A DNA stretch of 64,000 nt. Source: JAGCJX01 sp045638645. GTDB lineage: Bacteria > Bacteroidota > Bacteroidia > Bacteroidales > UBA932. Made by a program: the position numbers and the translations under genes. Under the pieces are notes generated by a model. The model ran no database searches. It was not told where the DNA came from and saw nothing but the letters and a program-made list of their open reading frames with translations. Location: positions 1 to 64,000 of the forward strand of contig JAZUBU010000018.1 in assembly GCA_045638645.1 (NCBI GenBank), written 5' to 3'. Every line of letters begins with the position of its first letter. Position 1 is the first letter of the stretch. Shown one piece after another: positions 8,284 to 17,732 of this stretch.

Positions 8284-9984
8284 TTACTTGGCAATCACTT
8301 CGTTGACAATCGCGATGATTTCTTTTTCTCTGCGATCCGCTTCGGCAGCCAAAGCTGCTGCCTCGTTGATGATTTGCTCAGCCACTTCACGGTCTTTCAA
8401 ACCGGCTGCATTGATCTTCACGTTCAAGAAAGCACCTTGTACAGCTGCGCGAACGCTCAATGCACCCACACCGGCATCCGAAACAGAATTCGGGTTACCT
8501 TCTTTGGCCATAGCCTCAACGATGTCGTACACTTGGTAAGCCGCTTTCATGGTGTTGAAAGGAACTTGGGTAGCATACAACGTTGCCGCTTGGATTGCAG
8601 CCGTACGAGCCGCTTTTTCTTCATCGGTAGATTTCGGCAAACCGAAGGCATCCATGATCTTGTTGAAAGCATTGGTATCTTCGTCAACCAAGAACAACAA
8701 TTCTTTCATCAACGCCTGACCTTTTTCTGCCCATTGGGAGAAGAATTCCCAACGGTCATCCCAACCCGGTTTGTGGGAAGACAAGTTGGCAACCATGGTT
8801 CCCAAAGCTGCGCCCAAAGAGCCCATGTATGCAGAGATGGATCCACCACCCGGAGCCGGTGATTCAGAAGCAGTTTCTTCAGCGAAACCTTTGCAGGTAA
8901 AGTCGATCAAACGTTTCTTGTTGTCGTCTTCCAACAAGTATTCGATGACCTTTTCACGCGGGTTGAAGGGGCACAAATCATCCAATCCCATGGATTTCAC
9001 AGCGATCTTGATGATTTCTTCTTCAGAGATACCCAACGAACGTTGTTGTTTTGCCAAGAAGTGTTTACCCGCATCGATCAACACTTTTTTGGGAATCAAA
9101 CCTACGATTTCCGAACCGGTTACACGCAATCCACGAGCTTGTGCTTTGGCACAAACTTCTTCAAAAGCTACGTGAACAGGGGTTACGGAGATGTTGGTCA
9201 CGTTCATAGAAATTTGAGCAATACCGTATTCTTCGATGAACCAACCGATGGCTTTGCAACCTTTCAACGTACCCGGAATCCATACATCGTTTCCGTTTTC
9301 GTCTTTCACTACTTTACCGGTAATGGGGTTGCCTTCGCGTTTCTTTCTACCTTTTTCGCGTACATCGTAAGCGATGGCGTTCGCACGACGGGTTGAAGTG
9401 GTGTTCAAGTTGTAGTTGATCGCTACCAGGAAGTCACGAGCACCGATGGCAGTACATCCGGTACCCGCTACAGACTCGTTGAATTCTGCGGGACCAAAGT
9501 CCGGTTTCATGTTCGGATCGGCCAATTTCTTGGTCAAACCTTCGTATTCACCAGCACGGCAGTAAGCCAAGTTGCGACGTTCCGGAGTGAAGGCTGCATT
9601 TTCGTAAGCATACACCGGAATACCCAATTCTTCACCCACACGTTTTCCCAATTGGCGGGCATATTCCACCGTTTCTTCCATGGTAATACCGGCAATCGGA
9701 ATCAAAGGACATACGTCGGTAGCACCGAAGCGAGGGTGTTCCCCGTGGTGGTGACGCATATCAATCAATTGACCCGCTTTGCGAATGGCACGGAAAGCAG
9801 CTTCGATCACGGGTTCGGGCTCACCCACAAAGGTTACCACGGTACGGTTGGTGGCAGCACCCGGATCTACGTTCAACAATTTCACACCATCCACCGATTC
9901 AATTTCTGCGGTGATTTGGTTGATGACATCCATGTTGCGTCCTTCACTGAAGTTCGGAACGCATTCGATAAGTCTCTTAATCAT
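8284..9984 (-). CDS. ftcD: Bifunctional glutamate formimidoyltransferase / formimidoyl-THF cyclodeaminase
   Basis: The last step of histidine degradation: the formimino group of formiminoglutamate goes to tetrahydrofolate, freeing glutamate, and the cyclodeaminase domain then releases ammonia to give 5,10-methenyl-THF. The 566 residues match the bifunctional form: N-terminal transferase halves (about 1-325, starting IECVPNFSEG, with the HHHGEHPRFGATD region) and the all-helical cyclodeaminase domain (about 350-566, with the APGGGS motif). It overlaps the preceding gene by 8 bases and ends the operon. The product feeds the same folate pool as the cyclo-ligase domain at 27285-28826. Confidence 0.96.
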   Translation of the reverse strand: MIKRLIECVPNFSEGRNMDVINQITAEIESVDGVKLLNVDPGAATNRTVVTFVGEPEPVIEAAFRAIRKAGQLIDMRHHHGEHPRFGATDVCPLIPIAGITMEETVEYARQLGKRVGEELGIPVYAYENAAFTPERRNLAYCRAGEYEGLTKKLADPNMKPDFGPAEFNESVAGTGCTAIGARDFLVAINYNLNTTSTRRANAIAYDVREKGRKKREGNPITGKVVKDENGNDVWIPGTLKGCKAIGWFIEEYGIAQISMNVTNISVTPVHVAFEEVCAKAQARGLRVTGSEIVGLIPKKVLIDAGKHFLAKQQRSLGISEEEIIKIAVKSMGLDDLCPFNPREKVIEYLLEDDNKKRLIDFTCKGFAEETASESPAPGGGSISAYMGSLGAALGTMVANLSSHKPGWDDRWEFFSQWAEKGQALMKELLFLVDEDTNAFNKIMDAFGLPKSTDEEKAARTAAIQAATLYATQVPFNTMKAAYQVYDIVEAMAKEGNPNSVSDAGVGALSVRAAVQGAFLNVKINAAGLKDREVAEQIINEAAALAAEADRREKEIIAIVNEVIAK

Positions 9985-10633
9985 ATTTTTTCGGATTTAC
10001 TAGTTGTATTTTCGAATCAATTGCGGCTCGGAGAGCGTCATAGTCCAATTCAAAAAAGTGAATGGGATACAAATATTTCGGCTGCAAACGGTTACCCAAG
10101 CCGATGAACTCCTCATCGGTCATGGTGTAAGGCAGGTTTTTCGGCAACAAGGCGACGTCCAAAGCCGGAAGGGCCTCCATTTCCGGAACCGGCTCCGTAT
10201 CACCCGCAATGTAAAGGGTGAAACCACCGAAATCCAAGACATAGCCATTGCCAACCCCTTGCGGATGGAAATGATTGCCTTCTTCGTTGCGTCGCTCGAT
10301 GTTGTACGAAGGAACAGCAGCAATGCGGATCCCTTCCCACTCGGTGGATTCTCCGTTTTCCAATACTTGGTAACGGGCATCCACAACCCCCACATTCTGG
10401 CTCACAACGAACTTCGTTGCAGGCGTCTCCACGTGGCAGAAGGCTGCCGGATCGTAATGATCGTAGTGGTTGTGGGTAATCAAAATCAAGTCGGCTGCAG
10501 GCTTACCGGCATAGTCCGCCACTTCGGAATAGGGATCGGAATAAATGACCTTTCCGTTCCATTCCAAAATCAAAGAAGCGTGTCCCATCCAGCCGATGCG
10601 AACCTCGCCCAAGGGAGTTGTATAACTATTCAT
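9977..10633 (-). CDS. Metallo-beta-lactamase-fold metal-dependent hydrolase (UPF0173-like)
   Basis: The 218-residue protein has the metal-binding motif THNHYDHYD near residue 54, AGDTE near 143 and a late HFFE histidine, which together make the two-metal site of the metallo-beta-lactamase fold. It resembles UPF0173-type cytosolic hydrolases, whose substrates are mostly unknown. Its start overlaps the end of hutI by 8 bases and its end overlaps ftcD by 8 bases, so it is translated as part of the hut operon. Position makes a role in histidine degradation likely, for instance handling a side product or standing in for another hydrolytic step, but that is inference. Confidence 0.85.
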   Translation of the reverse strand: MNSYTTPLGEVRIGWMGHASLILEWNGKVIYSDPYSEVADYAGKPAADLILITHNHYDHYDPAAFCHVETPATKFVVSQNVGVVDARYQVLENGESTEWEGIRIAAVPSYNIERRNEEGNHFHPQGVGNGYVLDFGGFTLYIAGDTEPVPEMEALPALDVALLPKNLPYTMTDEEFIGLGNRLQPKYLYPIHFFELDYDALRAAIDSKIQLVNPKKYD

Positions 10634-11900
10634 ACAGTTGACCGTTTAAGATGATGGTATCGACCAAGGGAGTGGTGAAGGCATAGGGCAAAAATTCGTA
10701 CGAAGGCATCGGTTTGGTGATAAACAAATTGGCCCGTTTGCCAGCTGTAATGGAACCCAAATCCTCAATCACATCCATGGCACAGGCGCCATTGAAGGTC
10801 GCCGCCTGAATGGCTTGCTCGGGAGTCAATTTCATCTTCAAACAAGCCAACGACGCCATGAAACGCATATCGCCACAAGGGCATGAACCCGGATTGTAGT
10901 TGGTTGCCAGGGCAACAGCTACACCGGCATCAATCATGGCTTTGGCATTCGGAAAATCCATTTCCAAGAAGAAGGTAGCACCCGGCAACAAGGTTGCAAT
11001 GGTATCACTGGCCGCCAACAAAGCATACTCTTCCGCTCCGGTAAATTCCAAATGGTCCACCGAGCGGGCACCGTATTTCACACCCAACTGAACGCCACCC
11101 GAAAAACTCATCTGATTGGCGTGTACTTTCGGAACCAGGCCGTATTTCAGACCGGCATTGAAAATACGGTCGGTGTCTTCCACGGTGAAAAAGCCTTGCT
11201 CACAAAAAGCATCGACGTATTCGGCAAGACCTTCCGAAGCAATGACCGGAATCATCTCGTTGATGATCTCGTTTACATAACCTTCGCGGTCTTCCCGGTA
11301 ACGTACCGGCACCGCATGGGCACCCAGAAAGGTGGTTTTCACCGTCAGCGGAGTCTCTTCGGCTATCCGACGAGCCACACGCAACATCTTCACCTCGTCT
11401 TCCAAGGTCAGGCCATAACCACTTTTGATTTCTACGGCACCCGTGCCAAAGCGGATGATTTCATCGGCCCGCTCTTTGGCCTGACGCACCAACTCGTCTT
11501 CCGAGGTATTGTGCAACAGTTCCACCGAGTTGAGGATTCCTCCTCCCCGACGAGCAATTTCCTGGTACGAAAGTCCCCGAATCTTATCCATGAATTCACG
11601 TTCACGGCTACCCGCATAGACCAAATGGGTATGGGAGTCACACCAGGACGGGAACACAAAACGTCCGGTCGCATCAATGACACGGTCCGCACGACTTTCC
11701 ATTGCAGACAGCTGCTCCCAGCCATCCTCATCGTTGCCCAACTCATCCATCTCTCCAAAATCCGCAATCTGCTCCCCTTCGATGACCAGCCAAGCATTTT
11801 CCAAGGTCCGAAGATCTCCCAGAGCCTCTCCCCGCAAAGGAGCGGTTTCCAGTTCCTCCCGGACACCTACCAGACCTTTGATGTTCTTTATAAATATCAT
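10626..11900 (-). CDS. hutI: Imidazolonepropionase
   Basis: HutI opens the ring of imidazolone-5-propionate to give formiminoglutamate. The 424-residue protein is an amidohydrolase-superfamily TIM barrel with the DSHTHLVYAG metal motif near residue 87, the GAHAVP histidine motif, and the late ATNYNPGSCP motif typical of imidazolonepropionases. Length is normal. It starts 4 bases inside the end of hutH and overlaps the following hydrolase gene by 8 bases, indicating translational coupling. Confidence 0.96.
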   Translation of the reverse strand: MIFIKNIKGLVGVREELETAPLRGEALGDLRTLENAWLVIEGEQIADFGEMDELGNDEDGWEQLSAMESRADRVIDATGRFVFPSWCDSHTHLVYAGSREREFMDKIRGLSYQEIARRGGGILNSVELLHNTSEDELVRQAKERADEIIRFGTGAVEIKSGYGLTLEDEVKMLRVARRIAEETPLTVKTTFLGAHAVPVRYREDREGYVNEIINEMIPVIASEGLAEYVDAFCEQGFFTVEDTDRIFNAGLKYGLVPKVHANQMSFSGGVQLGVKYGARSVDHLEFTGAEEYALLAASDTIATLLPGATFFLEMDFPNAKAMIDAGVAVALATNYNPGSCPCGDMRFMASLACLKMKLTPEQAIQAATFNGACAMDVIEDLGSITAGKRANLFITKPMPSYEFLPYAFTTPLVDTIILNGQLYE

Positions 11901-13384
11901 GCTGTTTGGGTTCTCAAGAATTCAATACTGTTTTGCATGTGGGTGTACATCACCTGATCCTCTTCAATGAAGGGAACCACTTTACGATACTCTGCTACAA
12001 ATTCTTCCAGAATTGCGGAAGAGTGCAACGGGCGACGGAAATCCAACGCTTGGGCAGCATTCATCAACTCGATGGCGAGGATCTTCTCTACGTTCAACAC
12101 CACACGAACACATTTGGTCGCCGCATTGGCCCCCATACTCACGTGGTCTTCCTGTCCTTGTGAGGAGTCAATGGTATCCACACAGCAAGGGGTACACAAT
12201 TGTTTGTTTTGGCTCACCACAGAAGCAGCCGCATATTGAGGAATCATAAAGCCGGAATTCAAACCGGAACGGGCCACCAGGAACGAGGGCAATTCGCGTT
12301 TGCCAGAGATCAGCTGGTACATCCGTCTTTCCGAGATCGATCCCAATTCTGCCAACGCAATGGCCAGGAAATCCAAGGCCAAAGCCAAAGGCTGTCCGTG
12401 GAAGTTACCAGCAGATACCACCAAATCTTCGTCCGGCAATACGGTCGGGTTATCGGTTGCACTGTTCAATTCAATGGTCAATACTTGCTCTACGTAGTCA
12501 ATGGCATCTTTGGACGCACCGTGTACTTGCGGAACACAACGGAAAGAATAGGGGTCTTGTACGTGTGCTTTCGGACGAGCAATGATTTCACTACCTTCCA
12601 AGTATTTGCGCATATTTTCTGCGGTCTTCATCTGGCCGCGTTGCGGACGTACTTCGTGTACACCCGGAGTAAAGGGAGAAATGCGACCGTCGTAACCTTC
12701 CAACGAAACGGCAGCAATCTTATCAGCCAAGCCAGACAAACGTTTTGCGTGGAACAACGACCACATACCGTTTGCCAACATGAATTGGGTACCGTTCAAC
12801 AAGGCCAAACCTTCTTTGGATGCCAATGTAAGGGGTTCCCAACCGAATTCTTTGTTCACTTCTTCGGCTGAGCAGCGACGGCCTTTGTAATTTACTTCAC
12901 CCAGGCCCAACAACGGCAAGCACATGTTTGCCAAGGGAGCCAAGTCACCGGAAGCTCCCAACGAACCTTGTTGGTAAACCACCGGATACACTCCATTGTT
13001 GAAGAAATCGACCAAACGTTCCACGGTTTCCAAACGGACACCCGAGAAACCGTAAGCCAAGGATTTCACCTTGAAAGCCAACATCAGTTTCACCACTTCG
13101 ACGGATACTTCTTCGCCCACACCGCAGGCATGTGACATCACCAGGTTCTTTTGCAATTGTGACAGATCCTCTTTGCCTACAGACACATTACACAACGAAC
13201 CGAAACCGGTTGTAATGCCGTAGATCGGCTCCTTTTGGGTTTCCATACGGTGATCCAAGTATTCACGACATTTGATAATCCGTTTCTTGGCAGTTTCTCC
13301 CAATACCAGACGGCAATCAGGAGACAACAAGGTCTTCACATCTTCCACTCCGTGGCGACCTTCATCGATCAAAAATTCTTTCAT
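11897..13384 (-). CDS. hutH: Histidine ammonia-lyase
   Basis: HutH removes ammonia from histidine to give urocanate. The 495-residue protein contains the tripeptide Ala144-Ser145-Gly146 in GSLGASGDLAP that cyclises into the MIO electrophile, the catalytic tyrosine in YGITTGFG (Tyr53), and the SSQGQEDHVS segment near residue 395. It is the first gene of the hut operon. The next enzyme, urocanate hydratase (HutU), is not encoded here or anywhere else in the window. The upstream gene on the same strand ends 31 bases away, so read-through from it is possible. Confidence 0.96.
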   Translation of the reverse strand: MKEFLIDEGRHGVEDVKTLLSPDCRLVLGETAKKRIIKCREYLDHRMETQKEPIYGITTGFGSLCNVSVGKEDLSQLQKNLVMSHACGVGEEVSVEVVKLMLAFKVKSLAYGFSGVRLETVERLVDFFNNGVYPVVYQQGSLGASGDLAPLANMCLPLLGLGEVNYKGRRCSAEEVNKEFGWEPLTLASKEGLALLNGTQFMLANGMWSLFHAKRLSGLADKIAAVSLEGYDGRISPFTPGVHEVRPQRGQMKTAENMRKYLEGSEIIARPKAHVQDPYSFRCVPQVHGASKDAIDYVEQVLTIELNSATDNPTVLPDEDLVVSAGNFHGQPLALALDFLAIALAELGSISERRMYQLISGKRELPSFLVARSGLNSGFMIPQYAAASVVSQNKQLCTPCCVDTIDSSQGQEDHVSMGANAATKCVRVVLNVEKILAIELMNAAQALDFRRPLHSSAILEEFVAEYRKVVPFIEEDQVMYTHMQNSIEFLRTQTA

Positions 13385-13410
13385 AGGAGTATATTTTCAA
13401 TTAGTGTTTA

Positions 13411-13418
13411 CAAATTTA
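13411..13418 (-). promoter_or_regulatory. Possible -7 element of the hut operon
   Basis: TAAATTTG on the minus strand, 26 bases before hutH and overlapping the last codon of the upstream gene. No good TTTG at the right distance. Confidence 0.4.
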
Positions 13419-16355
13419 ATCCATTTCTTCGGGCTTTCTGTACAAATCCAAGCGTTTCAAAAGACGGCGTTCTACCCGACGGATGGTCCGCAATATTTTT
13501 CTTTCCTGACGTTCATAATAGCGGATCACACGTTTGATGTATCGCACATCCGAACGGTCCATGGTATCTGCGGAGCGATACAGACTGTCCTGCAGCACAT
13601 ACACCGTATCCATGGCCGTTGCCAGCAACGCATACTGTTCTGACAGACGATTGTACAAACTTGTATCCCGACGATTCCGTAAGGGGTATTTCTGCAAGGT
13701 AGGAGGCGTGCGCCTTACCGGCTTGTCACTGATGACCGGTTCTCTCTTCTTGACCTTCGTAGAATCGGTTGCCCCCGAAGATTTATGTCGCTTGGGCTCT
13801 TCCTTCTGAACCTCTTCTTTCAGAATGGATTCATCCGGAATCACCGGGATTTCCTCCATAGCAATCTCCAGGGTATCAATATCAAAGACCAATACCGGCA
13901 CACGGGGCAGACGGCTCAACGAGTCGCGTACCTCAATCTCCCGAAGAATGCCTGGAATGTAACCCGGGAAATAGGTCTCCGTTGTCGTGAATTTCGGGAA
14001 GAAACGATGCACCGGCCGTCGACGCTCGGATTCCGGAACATTGCCATCGGTAATGGCATAACGATCCTGCGGTCTGTCCTCCGGGCGCCAATGGAAATCC
14101 CGCAGAAACTTCTGCTCGGGAGTCAATTCAACGATGGGGAAGAAATCGTTCTTGACCTTCTCAAAATAAGTGGAACGCTCAATGGTATTGTCCTTCAACA
14201 TCGAAGACAACATAGTGGATTCCTTCTGGTTCATCGTCGTAATGGACGAATCCTCTGCCAGGAAGAACAAGGCCGAGGCCCCACCCAAGGCGTCGAAGCG
14301 ATACAACTCTGAATCACGAAAATACCCGATCATCTCGGCGCCTTTGATCTGGTTGTAAAACAACGTATCCTGTTCTGCAATCAGGTAAGCACTTGAATTG
14401 AGAATTCCCTTGGTCAATTTGCCGTCTTCAATGATGAGCTGCATGCTGTCTGAAGTCAGCTGATTGGTTACCTCGTTCCACAAAACGGGGTCCTTGTACA
14501 ACCGGGCGATGGAATCCAGTCCGGTGTACTCCAATGAATCACAGATGACCTGCATATCGGTACGATACATCCGCACACGATGGTAAGCCCGCAAAAAGAT
14601 GATTTGGGTAGTATCCTTCGGGGCTTCGGGCACGACTTGCGTCGTATCGGCAACAGTGCTTGTTCCCAAACTGTCCGTGGGCGCTGCGAATTGGAGGCTA
14701 TCCTTAACCGGACCTGACTGACGCAAACTGTCGGACTGCGGAGATTGCGGTCGGTTTTTCCGTAAACTGTCCATCGGCGGACGATTCTTCCATAAACTGT
14801 CGGACTGCGGTCGATTTTTTTCCAGACTGTCCGACTGCGGCATCTGCGGACGGTTCTTCCGCAAACTATCCATCGGCGGACGATTGCGGCGTTGCTGCAT
14901 GCTGTCTGCCGACGAATTGCCCGGTCTCGGAGGACGAGGAGGACGTTGCGGGGCTACACCGGTCGAATCGGATTCTCTCAAGAAGTCCAGCAGGTCCTCA
15001 TACTCCACAACACGGGGGCCGGAGGGAGATTTCGTAGTCGGATAGTCATGCGAGGCTGCCGGCTGCCGGTTTGCCACCGGTGGAGCGGTCTGACCCGGAG
15101 GCGTTTGGCCCGGTCGATTCTGACCCGGAGGCGCTTGACCCGGTCGGTTCTGGCCCGGAGGCGTTTGACCCGGAGGCGTTTGACCCGGAGCGGTCTGTCC
15201 GGAGGTATTGCCTCCATTCGGACGCGTTGCCGGAGCGGCTGCTCCACCCGTAGCCCCTCCAGGACGGTTGCCCTGGCTCGCCGATTGATTTTGAGCTTCC
15301 TTACGTTTCTGGATCAAGGATCCAACTGGATCCAGACGGGACTGTTCCTTACGGTATTTGGCTACCTCCACCACCGCACTGTCAATCTCATACATGCGTC
15401 TGGCTTGGTAGATCAACGTATCTGCCCCAAAAAACAAGGTGTCCCGAACACCCTGCTCATCTTTTCCATAATAGATAATAGCCGGAGAGTCGGTGAGTTC
15501 CGCATATTTTCGCCAGTCCTCGTAGAGAAGCCGGTTCGTCAGGATCGCCGTTTGGTTGGCTGTATCCAGAATCCGGACACGGTCCTCCAACAGGCTGATG
15601 GCCTGGTTCCGGTCGTAATGCAGGCGTTCGCACCAGATTTCATAATCCGGGGTCCGGATATACACGTCCTTTTCAAAATACAAACGTTCCTGTTCCCGGT
15701 TATACCATCCCCCCTGTGCTTCAAGATAATTGTCGTTTCGCCATCCCTTCGTATTCGAGGAGAATTCCGCATAATTGCGGTCGGAATAATAACGAAGACT
15801 GTCCGTTACAAAAAACAGGGTGTCCGAAAACATCTGCACCCGACGGTTGAACGAGAACTTGCTGATTTTGGACTCGTACATTCCCCGTTGGCTTTCAATC
15901 ACGTTTCCGTCTTCATCCCGCATGCTGCCACCGTTCCAGAAAGTAGCCACGCTATCCCGGGTATTGTAATCCAGATACTTGGTTCTAAGACAGTTACCAT
16001 CCTTATCCAGCAATTCCACCAGGGTGCCCCGGAATTGTGCCAAATCCTTTTTCAGAATGTAATGCAACTTATCACCCGAAAGAATGGTGTTCTCCTGGAT
16101 AATTTTTACGTTGCCGATGGCATCAATGTACTCACTGTCCACATTCCACAAAGCGGTGTCGCAATGCAGATATGTATTGTTGTGCAAGAAACGGACATCC
16201 CCGGTCACCTCCCGGAAATTCCGTCCATTCTTCTCAATCAGCTTTGCCTGCTGCGCACTCAACAAGCGAACAAGCGAATCTGCCGGCTCAGTTTCCTGTG
16301 CCGACAGAAGCGTCGTCATCCATCCAAATAGGAGTAGAAACAGTATTCTTTTCAT
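13416..16355 (-). CDS. OstA-like (LptA-domain) envelope protein with Pro/Gln-rich repeats
   Basis: A 979-residue secreted protein with a signal peptide ending near LLSAQ. The N-terminal part (about 30-330) is built of repeated OstA/LptA-type strands (for example GDVRFLHNNTYLHCD, GNVKIIQENTILSGD), the fold that in LptA and LptD carries lipopolysaccharide across the periplasm. Residues about 380-430 are proline/glutamine repeats (PGQTPPGQN type) and about 490-550 are repeats of DSLRKNRP type. A second OstA-like stretch follows (about 590-740), then a basic C-terminal tail (about 860-979). It lacks the C-terminal beta-barrel pattern of true LptD. Last gene of a co-directional run behind two SurA/parvulin-like proteins, which fits outer-membrane assembly. 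Function in LPS transport is inferred. Confidence 0.8.
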   Translation of the reverse strand: MKRILFLLLFGWMTTLLSAQETEPADSLVRLLSAQQAKLIEKNGRNFREVTGDVRFLHNNTYLHCDTALWNVDSEYIDAIGNVKIIQENTILSGDKLHYILKKDLAQFRGTLVELLDKDGNCLRTKYLDYNTRDSVATFWNGGSMRDEDGNVIESQRGMYESKISKFSFNRRVQMFSDTLFFVTDSLRYYSDRNYAEFSSNTKGWRNDNYLEAQGGWYNREQERLYFEKDVYIRTPDYEIWCERLHYDRNQAISLLEDRVRILDTANQTAILTNRLLYEDWRKYAELTDSPAIIYYGKDEQGVRDTLFFGADTLIYQARRMYEIDSAVVEVAKYRKEQSRLDPVGSLIQKRKEAQNQSASQGNRPGGATGGAAAPATRPNGGNTSGQTAPGQTPPGQTPPGQNRPGQAPPGQNRPGQTPPGQTAPPVANRQPAASHDYPTTKSPSGPRVVEYEDLLDFLRESDSTGVAPQRPPRPPRPGNSSADSMQQRRNRPPMDSLRKNRPQMPQSDSLEKNRPQSDSLWKNRPPMDSLRKNRPQSPQSDSLRQSGPVKDSLQFAAPTDSLGTSTVADTTQVVPEAPKDTTQIIFLRAYHRVRMYRTDMQVICDSLEYTGLDSIARLYKDPVLWNEVTNQLTSDSMQLIIEDGKLTKGILNSSAYLIAEQDTLFYNQIKGAEMIGYFRDSELYRFDALGGASALFFLAEDSSITTMNQKESTMLSSMLKDNTIERSTYFEKVKNDFFPIVELTPEQKFLRDFHWRPEDRPQDRYAITDGNVPESERRRPVHRFFPKFTTTETYFPGYIPGILREIEVRDSLSRLPRVPVLVFDIDTLEIAMEEIPVIPDESILKEEVQKEEPKRHKSSGATDSTKVKKREPVISDKPVRRTPPTLQKYPLRNRRDTSLYNRLSEQYALLATAMDTVYVLQDSLYRSADTMDRSDVRYIKRVIRYYERQERKILRTIRRVERRLLKRLDLYRKPEEMD
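14728..14889 (-). repeat. In-frame tandem repeats encoding DSLRKNRP-like units
   Basis: Inside the OstA-like gene, six or so imperfect copies of a unit encoding Asp-Ser-Leu-(Arg/Glu/Trp)-Lys-Asn-Arg-Pro, separated by Pro-Met or Pro-Gln spacers. The DNA copies are very alike (for example repeated AAACTGTC and CGGTTTTT-like blocks), so the number of copies may vary by slippage. Confidence 0.8.
15080..15204 (-). repeat. In-frame tandem repeats encoding PGQxxP units
   Basis: About eight copies of a 15-base unit encoding Pro-Gly-Gln-(Thr/Asn/Ala)-(Pro/Arg) within the OstA-like gene. The DNA repeat unit resembles gacccggaggcgttt. It forms a flexible, disordered linker in the protein. Confidence 0.85.
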
Positions 16356-16358
16356 CCG

Positions 16359-17732
16359 TTAATTTCCCAACCAACCGGCTCTCTTGAAATCGCAATTTTG
16401 GAACAAAGGATCTACCACAATGTAGGTCGTTGCAATCTTTTCATTCAGGAAGGCCTCAATCTTATTCCGAACCTCCCGCTCATTGGCCTCCTGCAACAAG
16501 ACCGGAAAGTCCTGCTCAAAGGTAGCCGGATGGGAAGGGATCACTTCTTCCAGCATGACAATCTTGTACACCAGATTTCCGCGACCCTCATTATCGGTTG
16601 ACTCAAAAGGCTGGGAGATCTGTCCTGCCGACAAACCTTGCAACTGTTTGTAGTCTGCAGGTTTCAACATATCTACCTCAAAATACGAAGAACCGTTGTA
16701 CATCTCATCGGCCACCAGACCTCCGTTGGTACGACTCTTCGCATCCTCGGAATGGTATCGGGCTGCATCGTAGAAAGAAATGCTATCGGCCAGGACCTTG
16801 CTGCGCAAACTGTCCAGTTTTGCGAAGGCTGCCTGACGCTGATCGTCCCCGTAATAAGGTTTGATCAGGATGTGGCGAACATGCATCATATCCTGAGTCT
16901 GTTCAATCATCTGAATCAAGTGGAATCCGTCCGGTGTCTCCACAATGGGTGAAACCTGATTGTCTTTCAACATCGAAGCCGCATCGGAAAATTCCGGCCA
17001 GAAGATGGATTTGGAAACCATTCCCAGGTCTCCTCCACGGATGGCACTGCCGGGATCCTGCGAATACATGGTTGCCAGCATGGCAAAACTGGTTCCATCC
17101 AAAATGCGTTGACGGAACTCCAACAGACGTTCTTTGGCTTGCATCGCAGCAGCTTCTTTATCCGGATACAAGACGATCTGACGGTACTTGTACTGGGTGG
17201 AGATCATCGGCAGACTGTCCTGAGGCACGTTGCGATAATAATCCCGCACCTGGCTCGGCGTCAACTCTTTCACCTTCGAGCGGATCTCACGCTGCATCTC
17301 CTGCTTCAAGCTCATTTCGGTGAACATCTCCATCCACTCCATACGCAATTGGTACTCCTTCTTGCCAAAGTACTTCTCCATCGGTTCGATTCCACCAAAG
17401 TTCGCAATCATGTTGGCCACATAATCCTCCAATTGCACCTGAATGTAATCCATGTTGACCGAAAGACTGTCCAAACGGGCCTGCATCAAAAACAACCGGT
17501 CTTCCATCATGGTTTCCAGGACCTCACAACGGATATCCTTTCCCACGGAAGTGTATCCGCGGGCCTTCATGTTCATCACCTCAGACTCCAGCTCAGAGAG
17601 CATAATCATTTCGTTGCCCACCAAGGCAACGGTCTTATCGACCAAACCTTTGTTATAACGTTGTGCCGCAACCTCGGGTAACGAAGTCCATACGGCCACG
17701 AAACACAACACAAGCAAAGCAATCTTTCTCAT
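16359..17732 (-). CDS. SurA-like periplasmic peptidyl-prolyl isomerase/chaperone
   Basis: A 457-residue exported protein with a signal peptide ending near EVAAQ. It has a SurA N-terminal helical region (about 25-170), a first parvulin-type region (about 180-285, ending in DGFHLIQ), and a second parvulin domain beginning with HVRHILIKP near residue 292. This is the arrangement of SurA, which keeps outer-membrane proteins unfolded in the periplasm. Its start codon shares one base with the stop of the upstream parvulin-like lipoprotein gene. The OstA-like gene follows after 3 bases. Confidence 0.9.
   Translation of the reverse strand: MRKIALLVLCFVAVWTSLPEVAAQRYNKGLVDKTVALVGNEMIMLSELESEVMNMKARGYTSVGKDIRCEVLETMMEDRLFLMQARLDSLSVNMDYIQVQLEDYVANMIANFGGIEPMEKYFGKKEYQLRMEWMEMFTEMSLKQEMQREIRSKVKELTPSQVRDYYRNVPQDSLPMISTQYKYRQIVLYPDKEAAAMQAKERLLEFRQRILDGTSFAMLATMYSQDPGSAIRGGDLGMVSKSIFWPEFSDAASMLKDNQVSPIVETPDGFHLIQMIEQTQDMMHVRHILIKPYYGDDQRQAAFAKLDSLRSKVLADSISFYDAARYHSEDAKSRTNGGLVADEMYNGSSYFEVDMLKPADYKQLQGLSAGQISQPFESTDNEGRGNLVYKIVMLEEVIPSHPATFEQDFPVLLQEANEREVRNKIEAFLNEKIATTYIVVDPLFQNCDFKRAGWLGN

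Noticed and set aside
15080..15204. Short regular repeats that could suggest a CRISPR array
   Set aside because: The unit is 15 bases, without spacers, in frame inside a coding gene and encodes Pro-Gly-Gln.
14892..16331. 479-codon open frame antisense to the OstA-like gene
   Set aside because: It mirrors the repeats of the real gene (strings of Arg/Leu/Thr) and has no recognisable domains; the minus-strand protein has a signal peptide and OstA-like strands.
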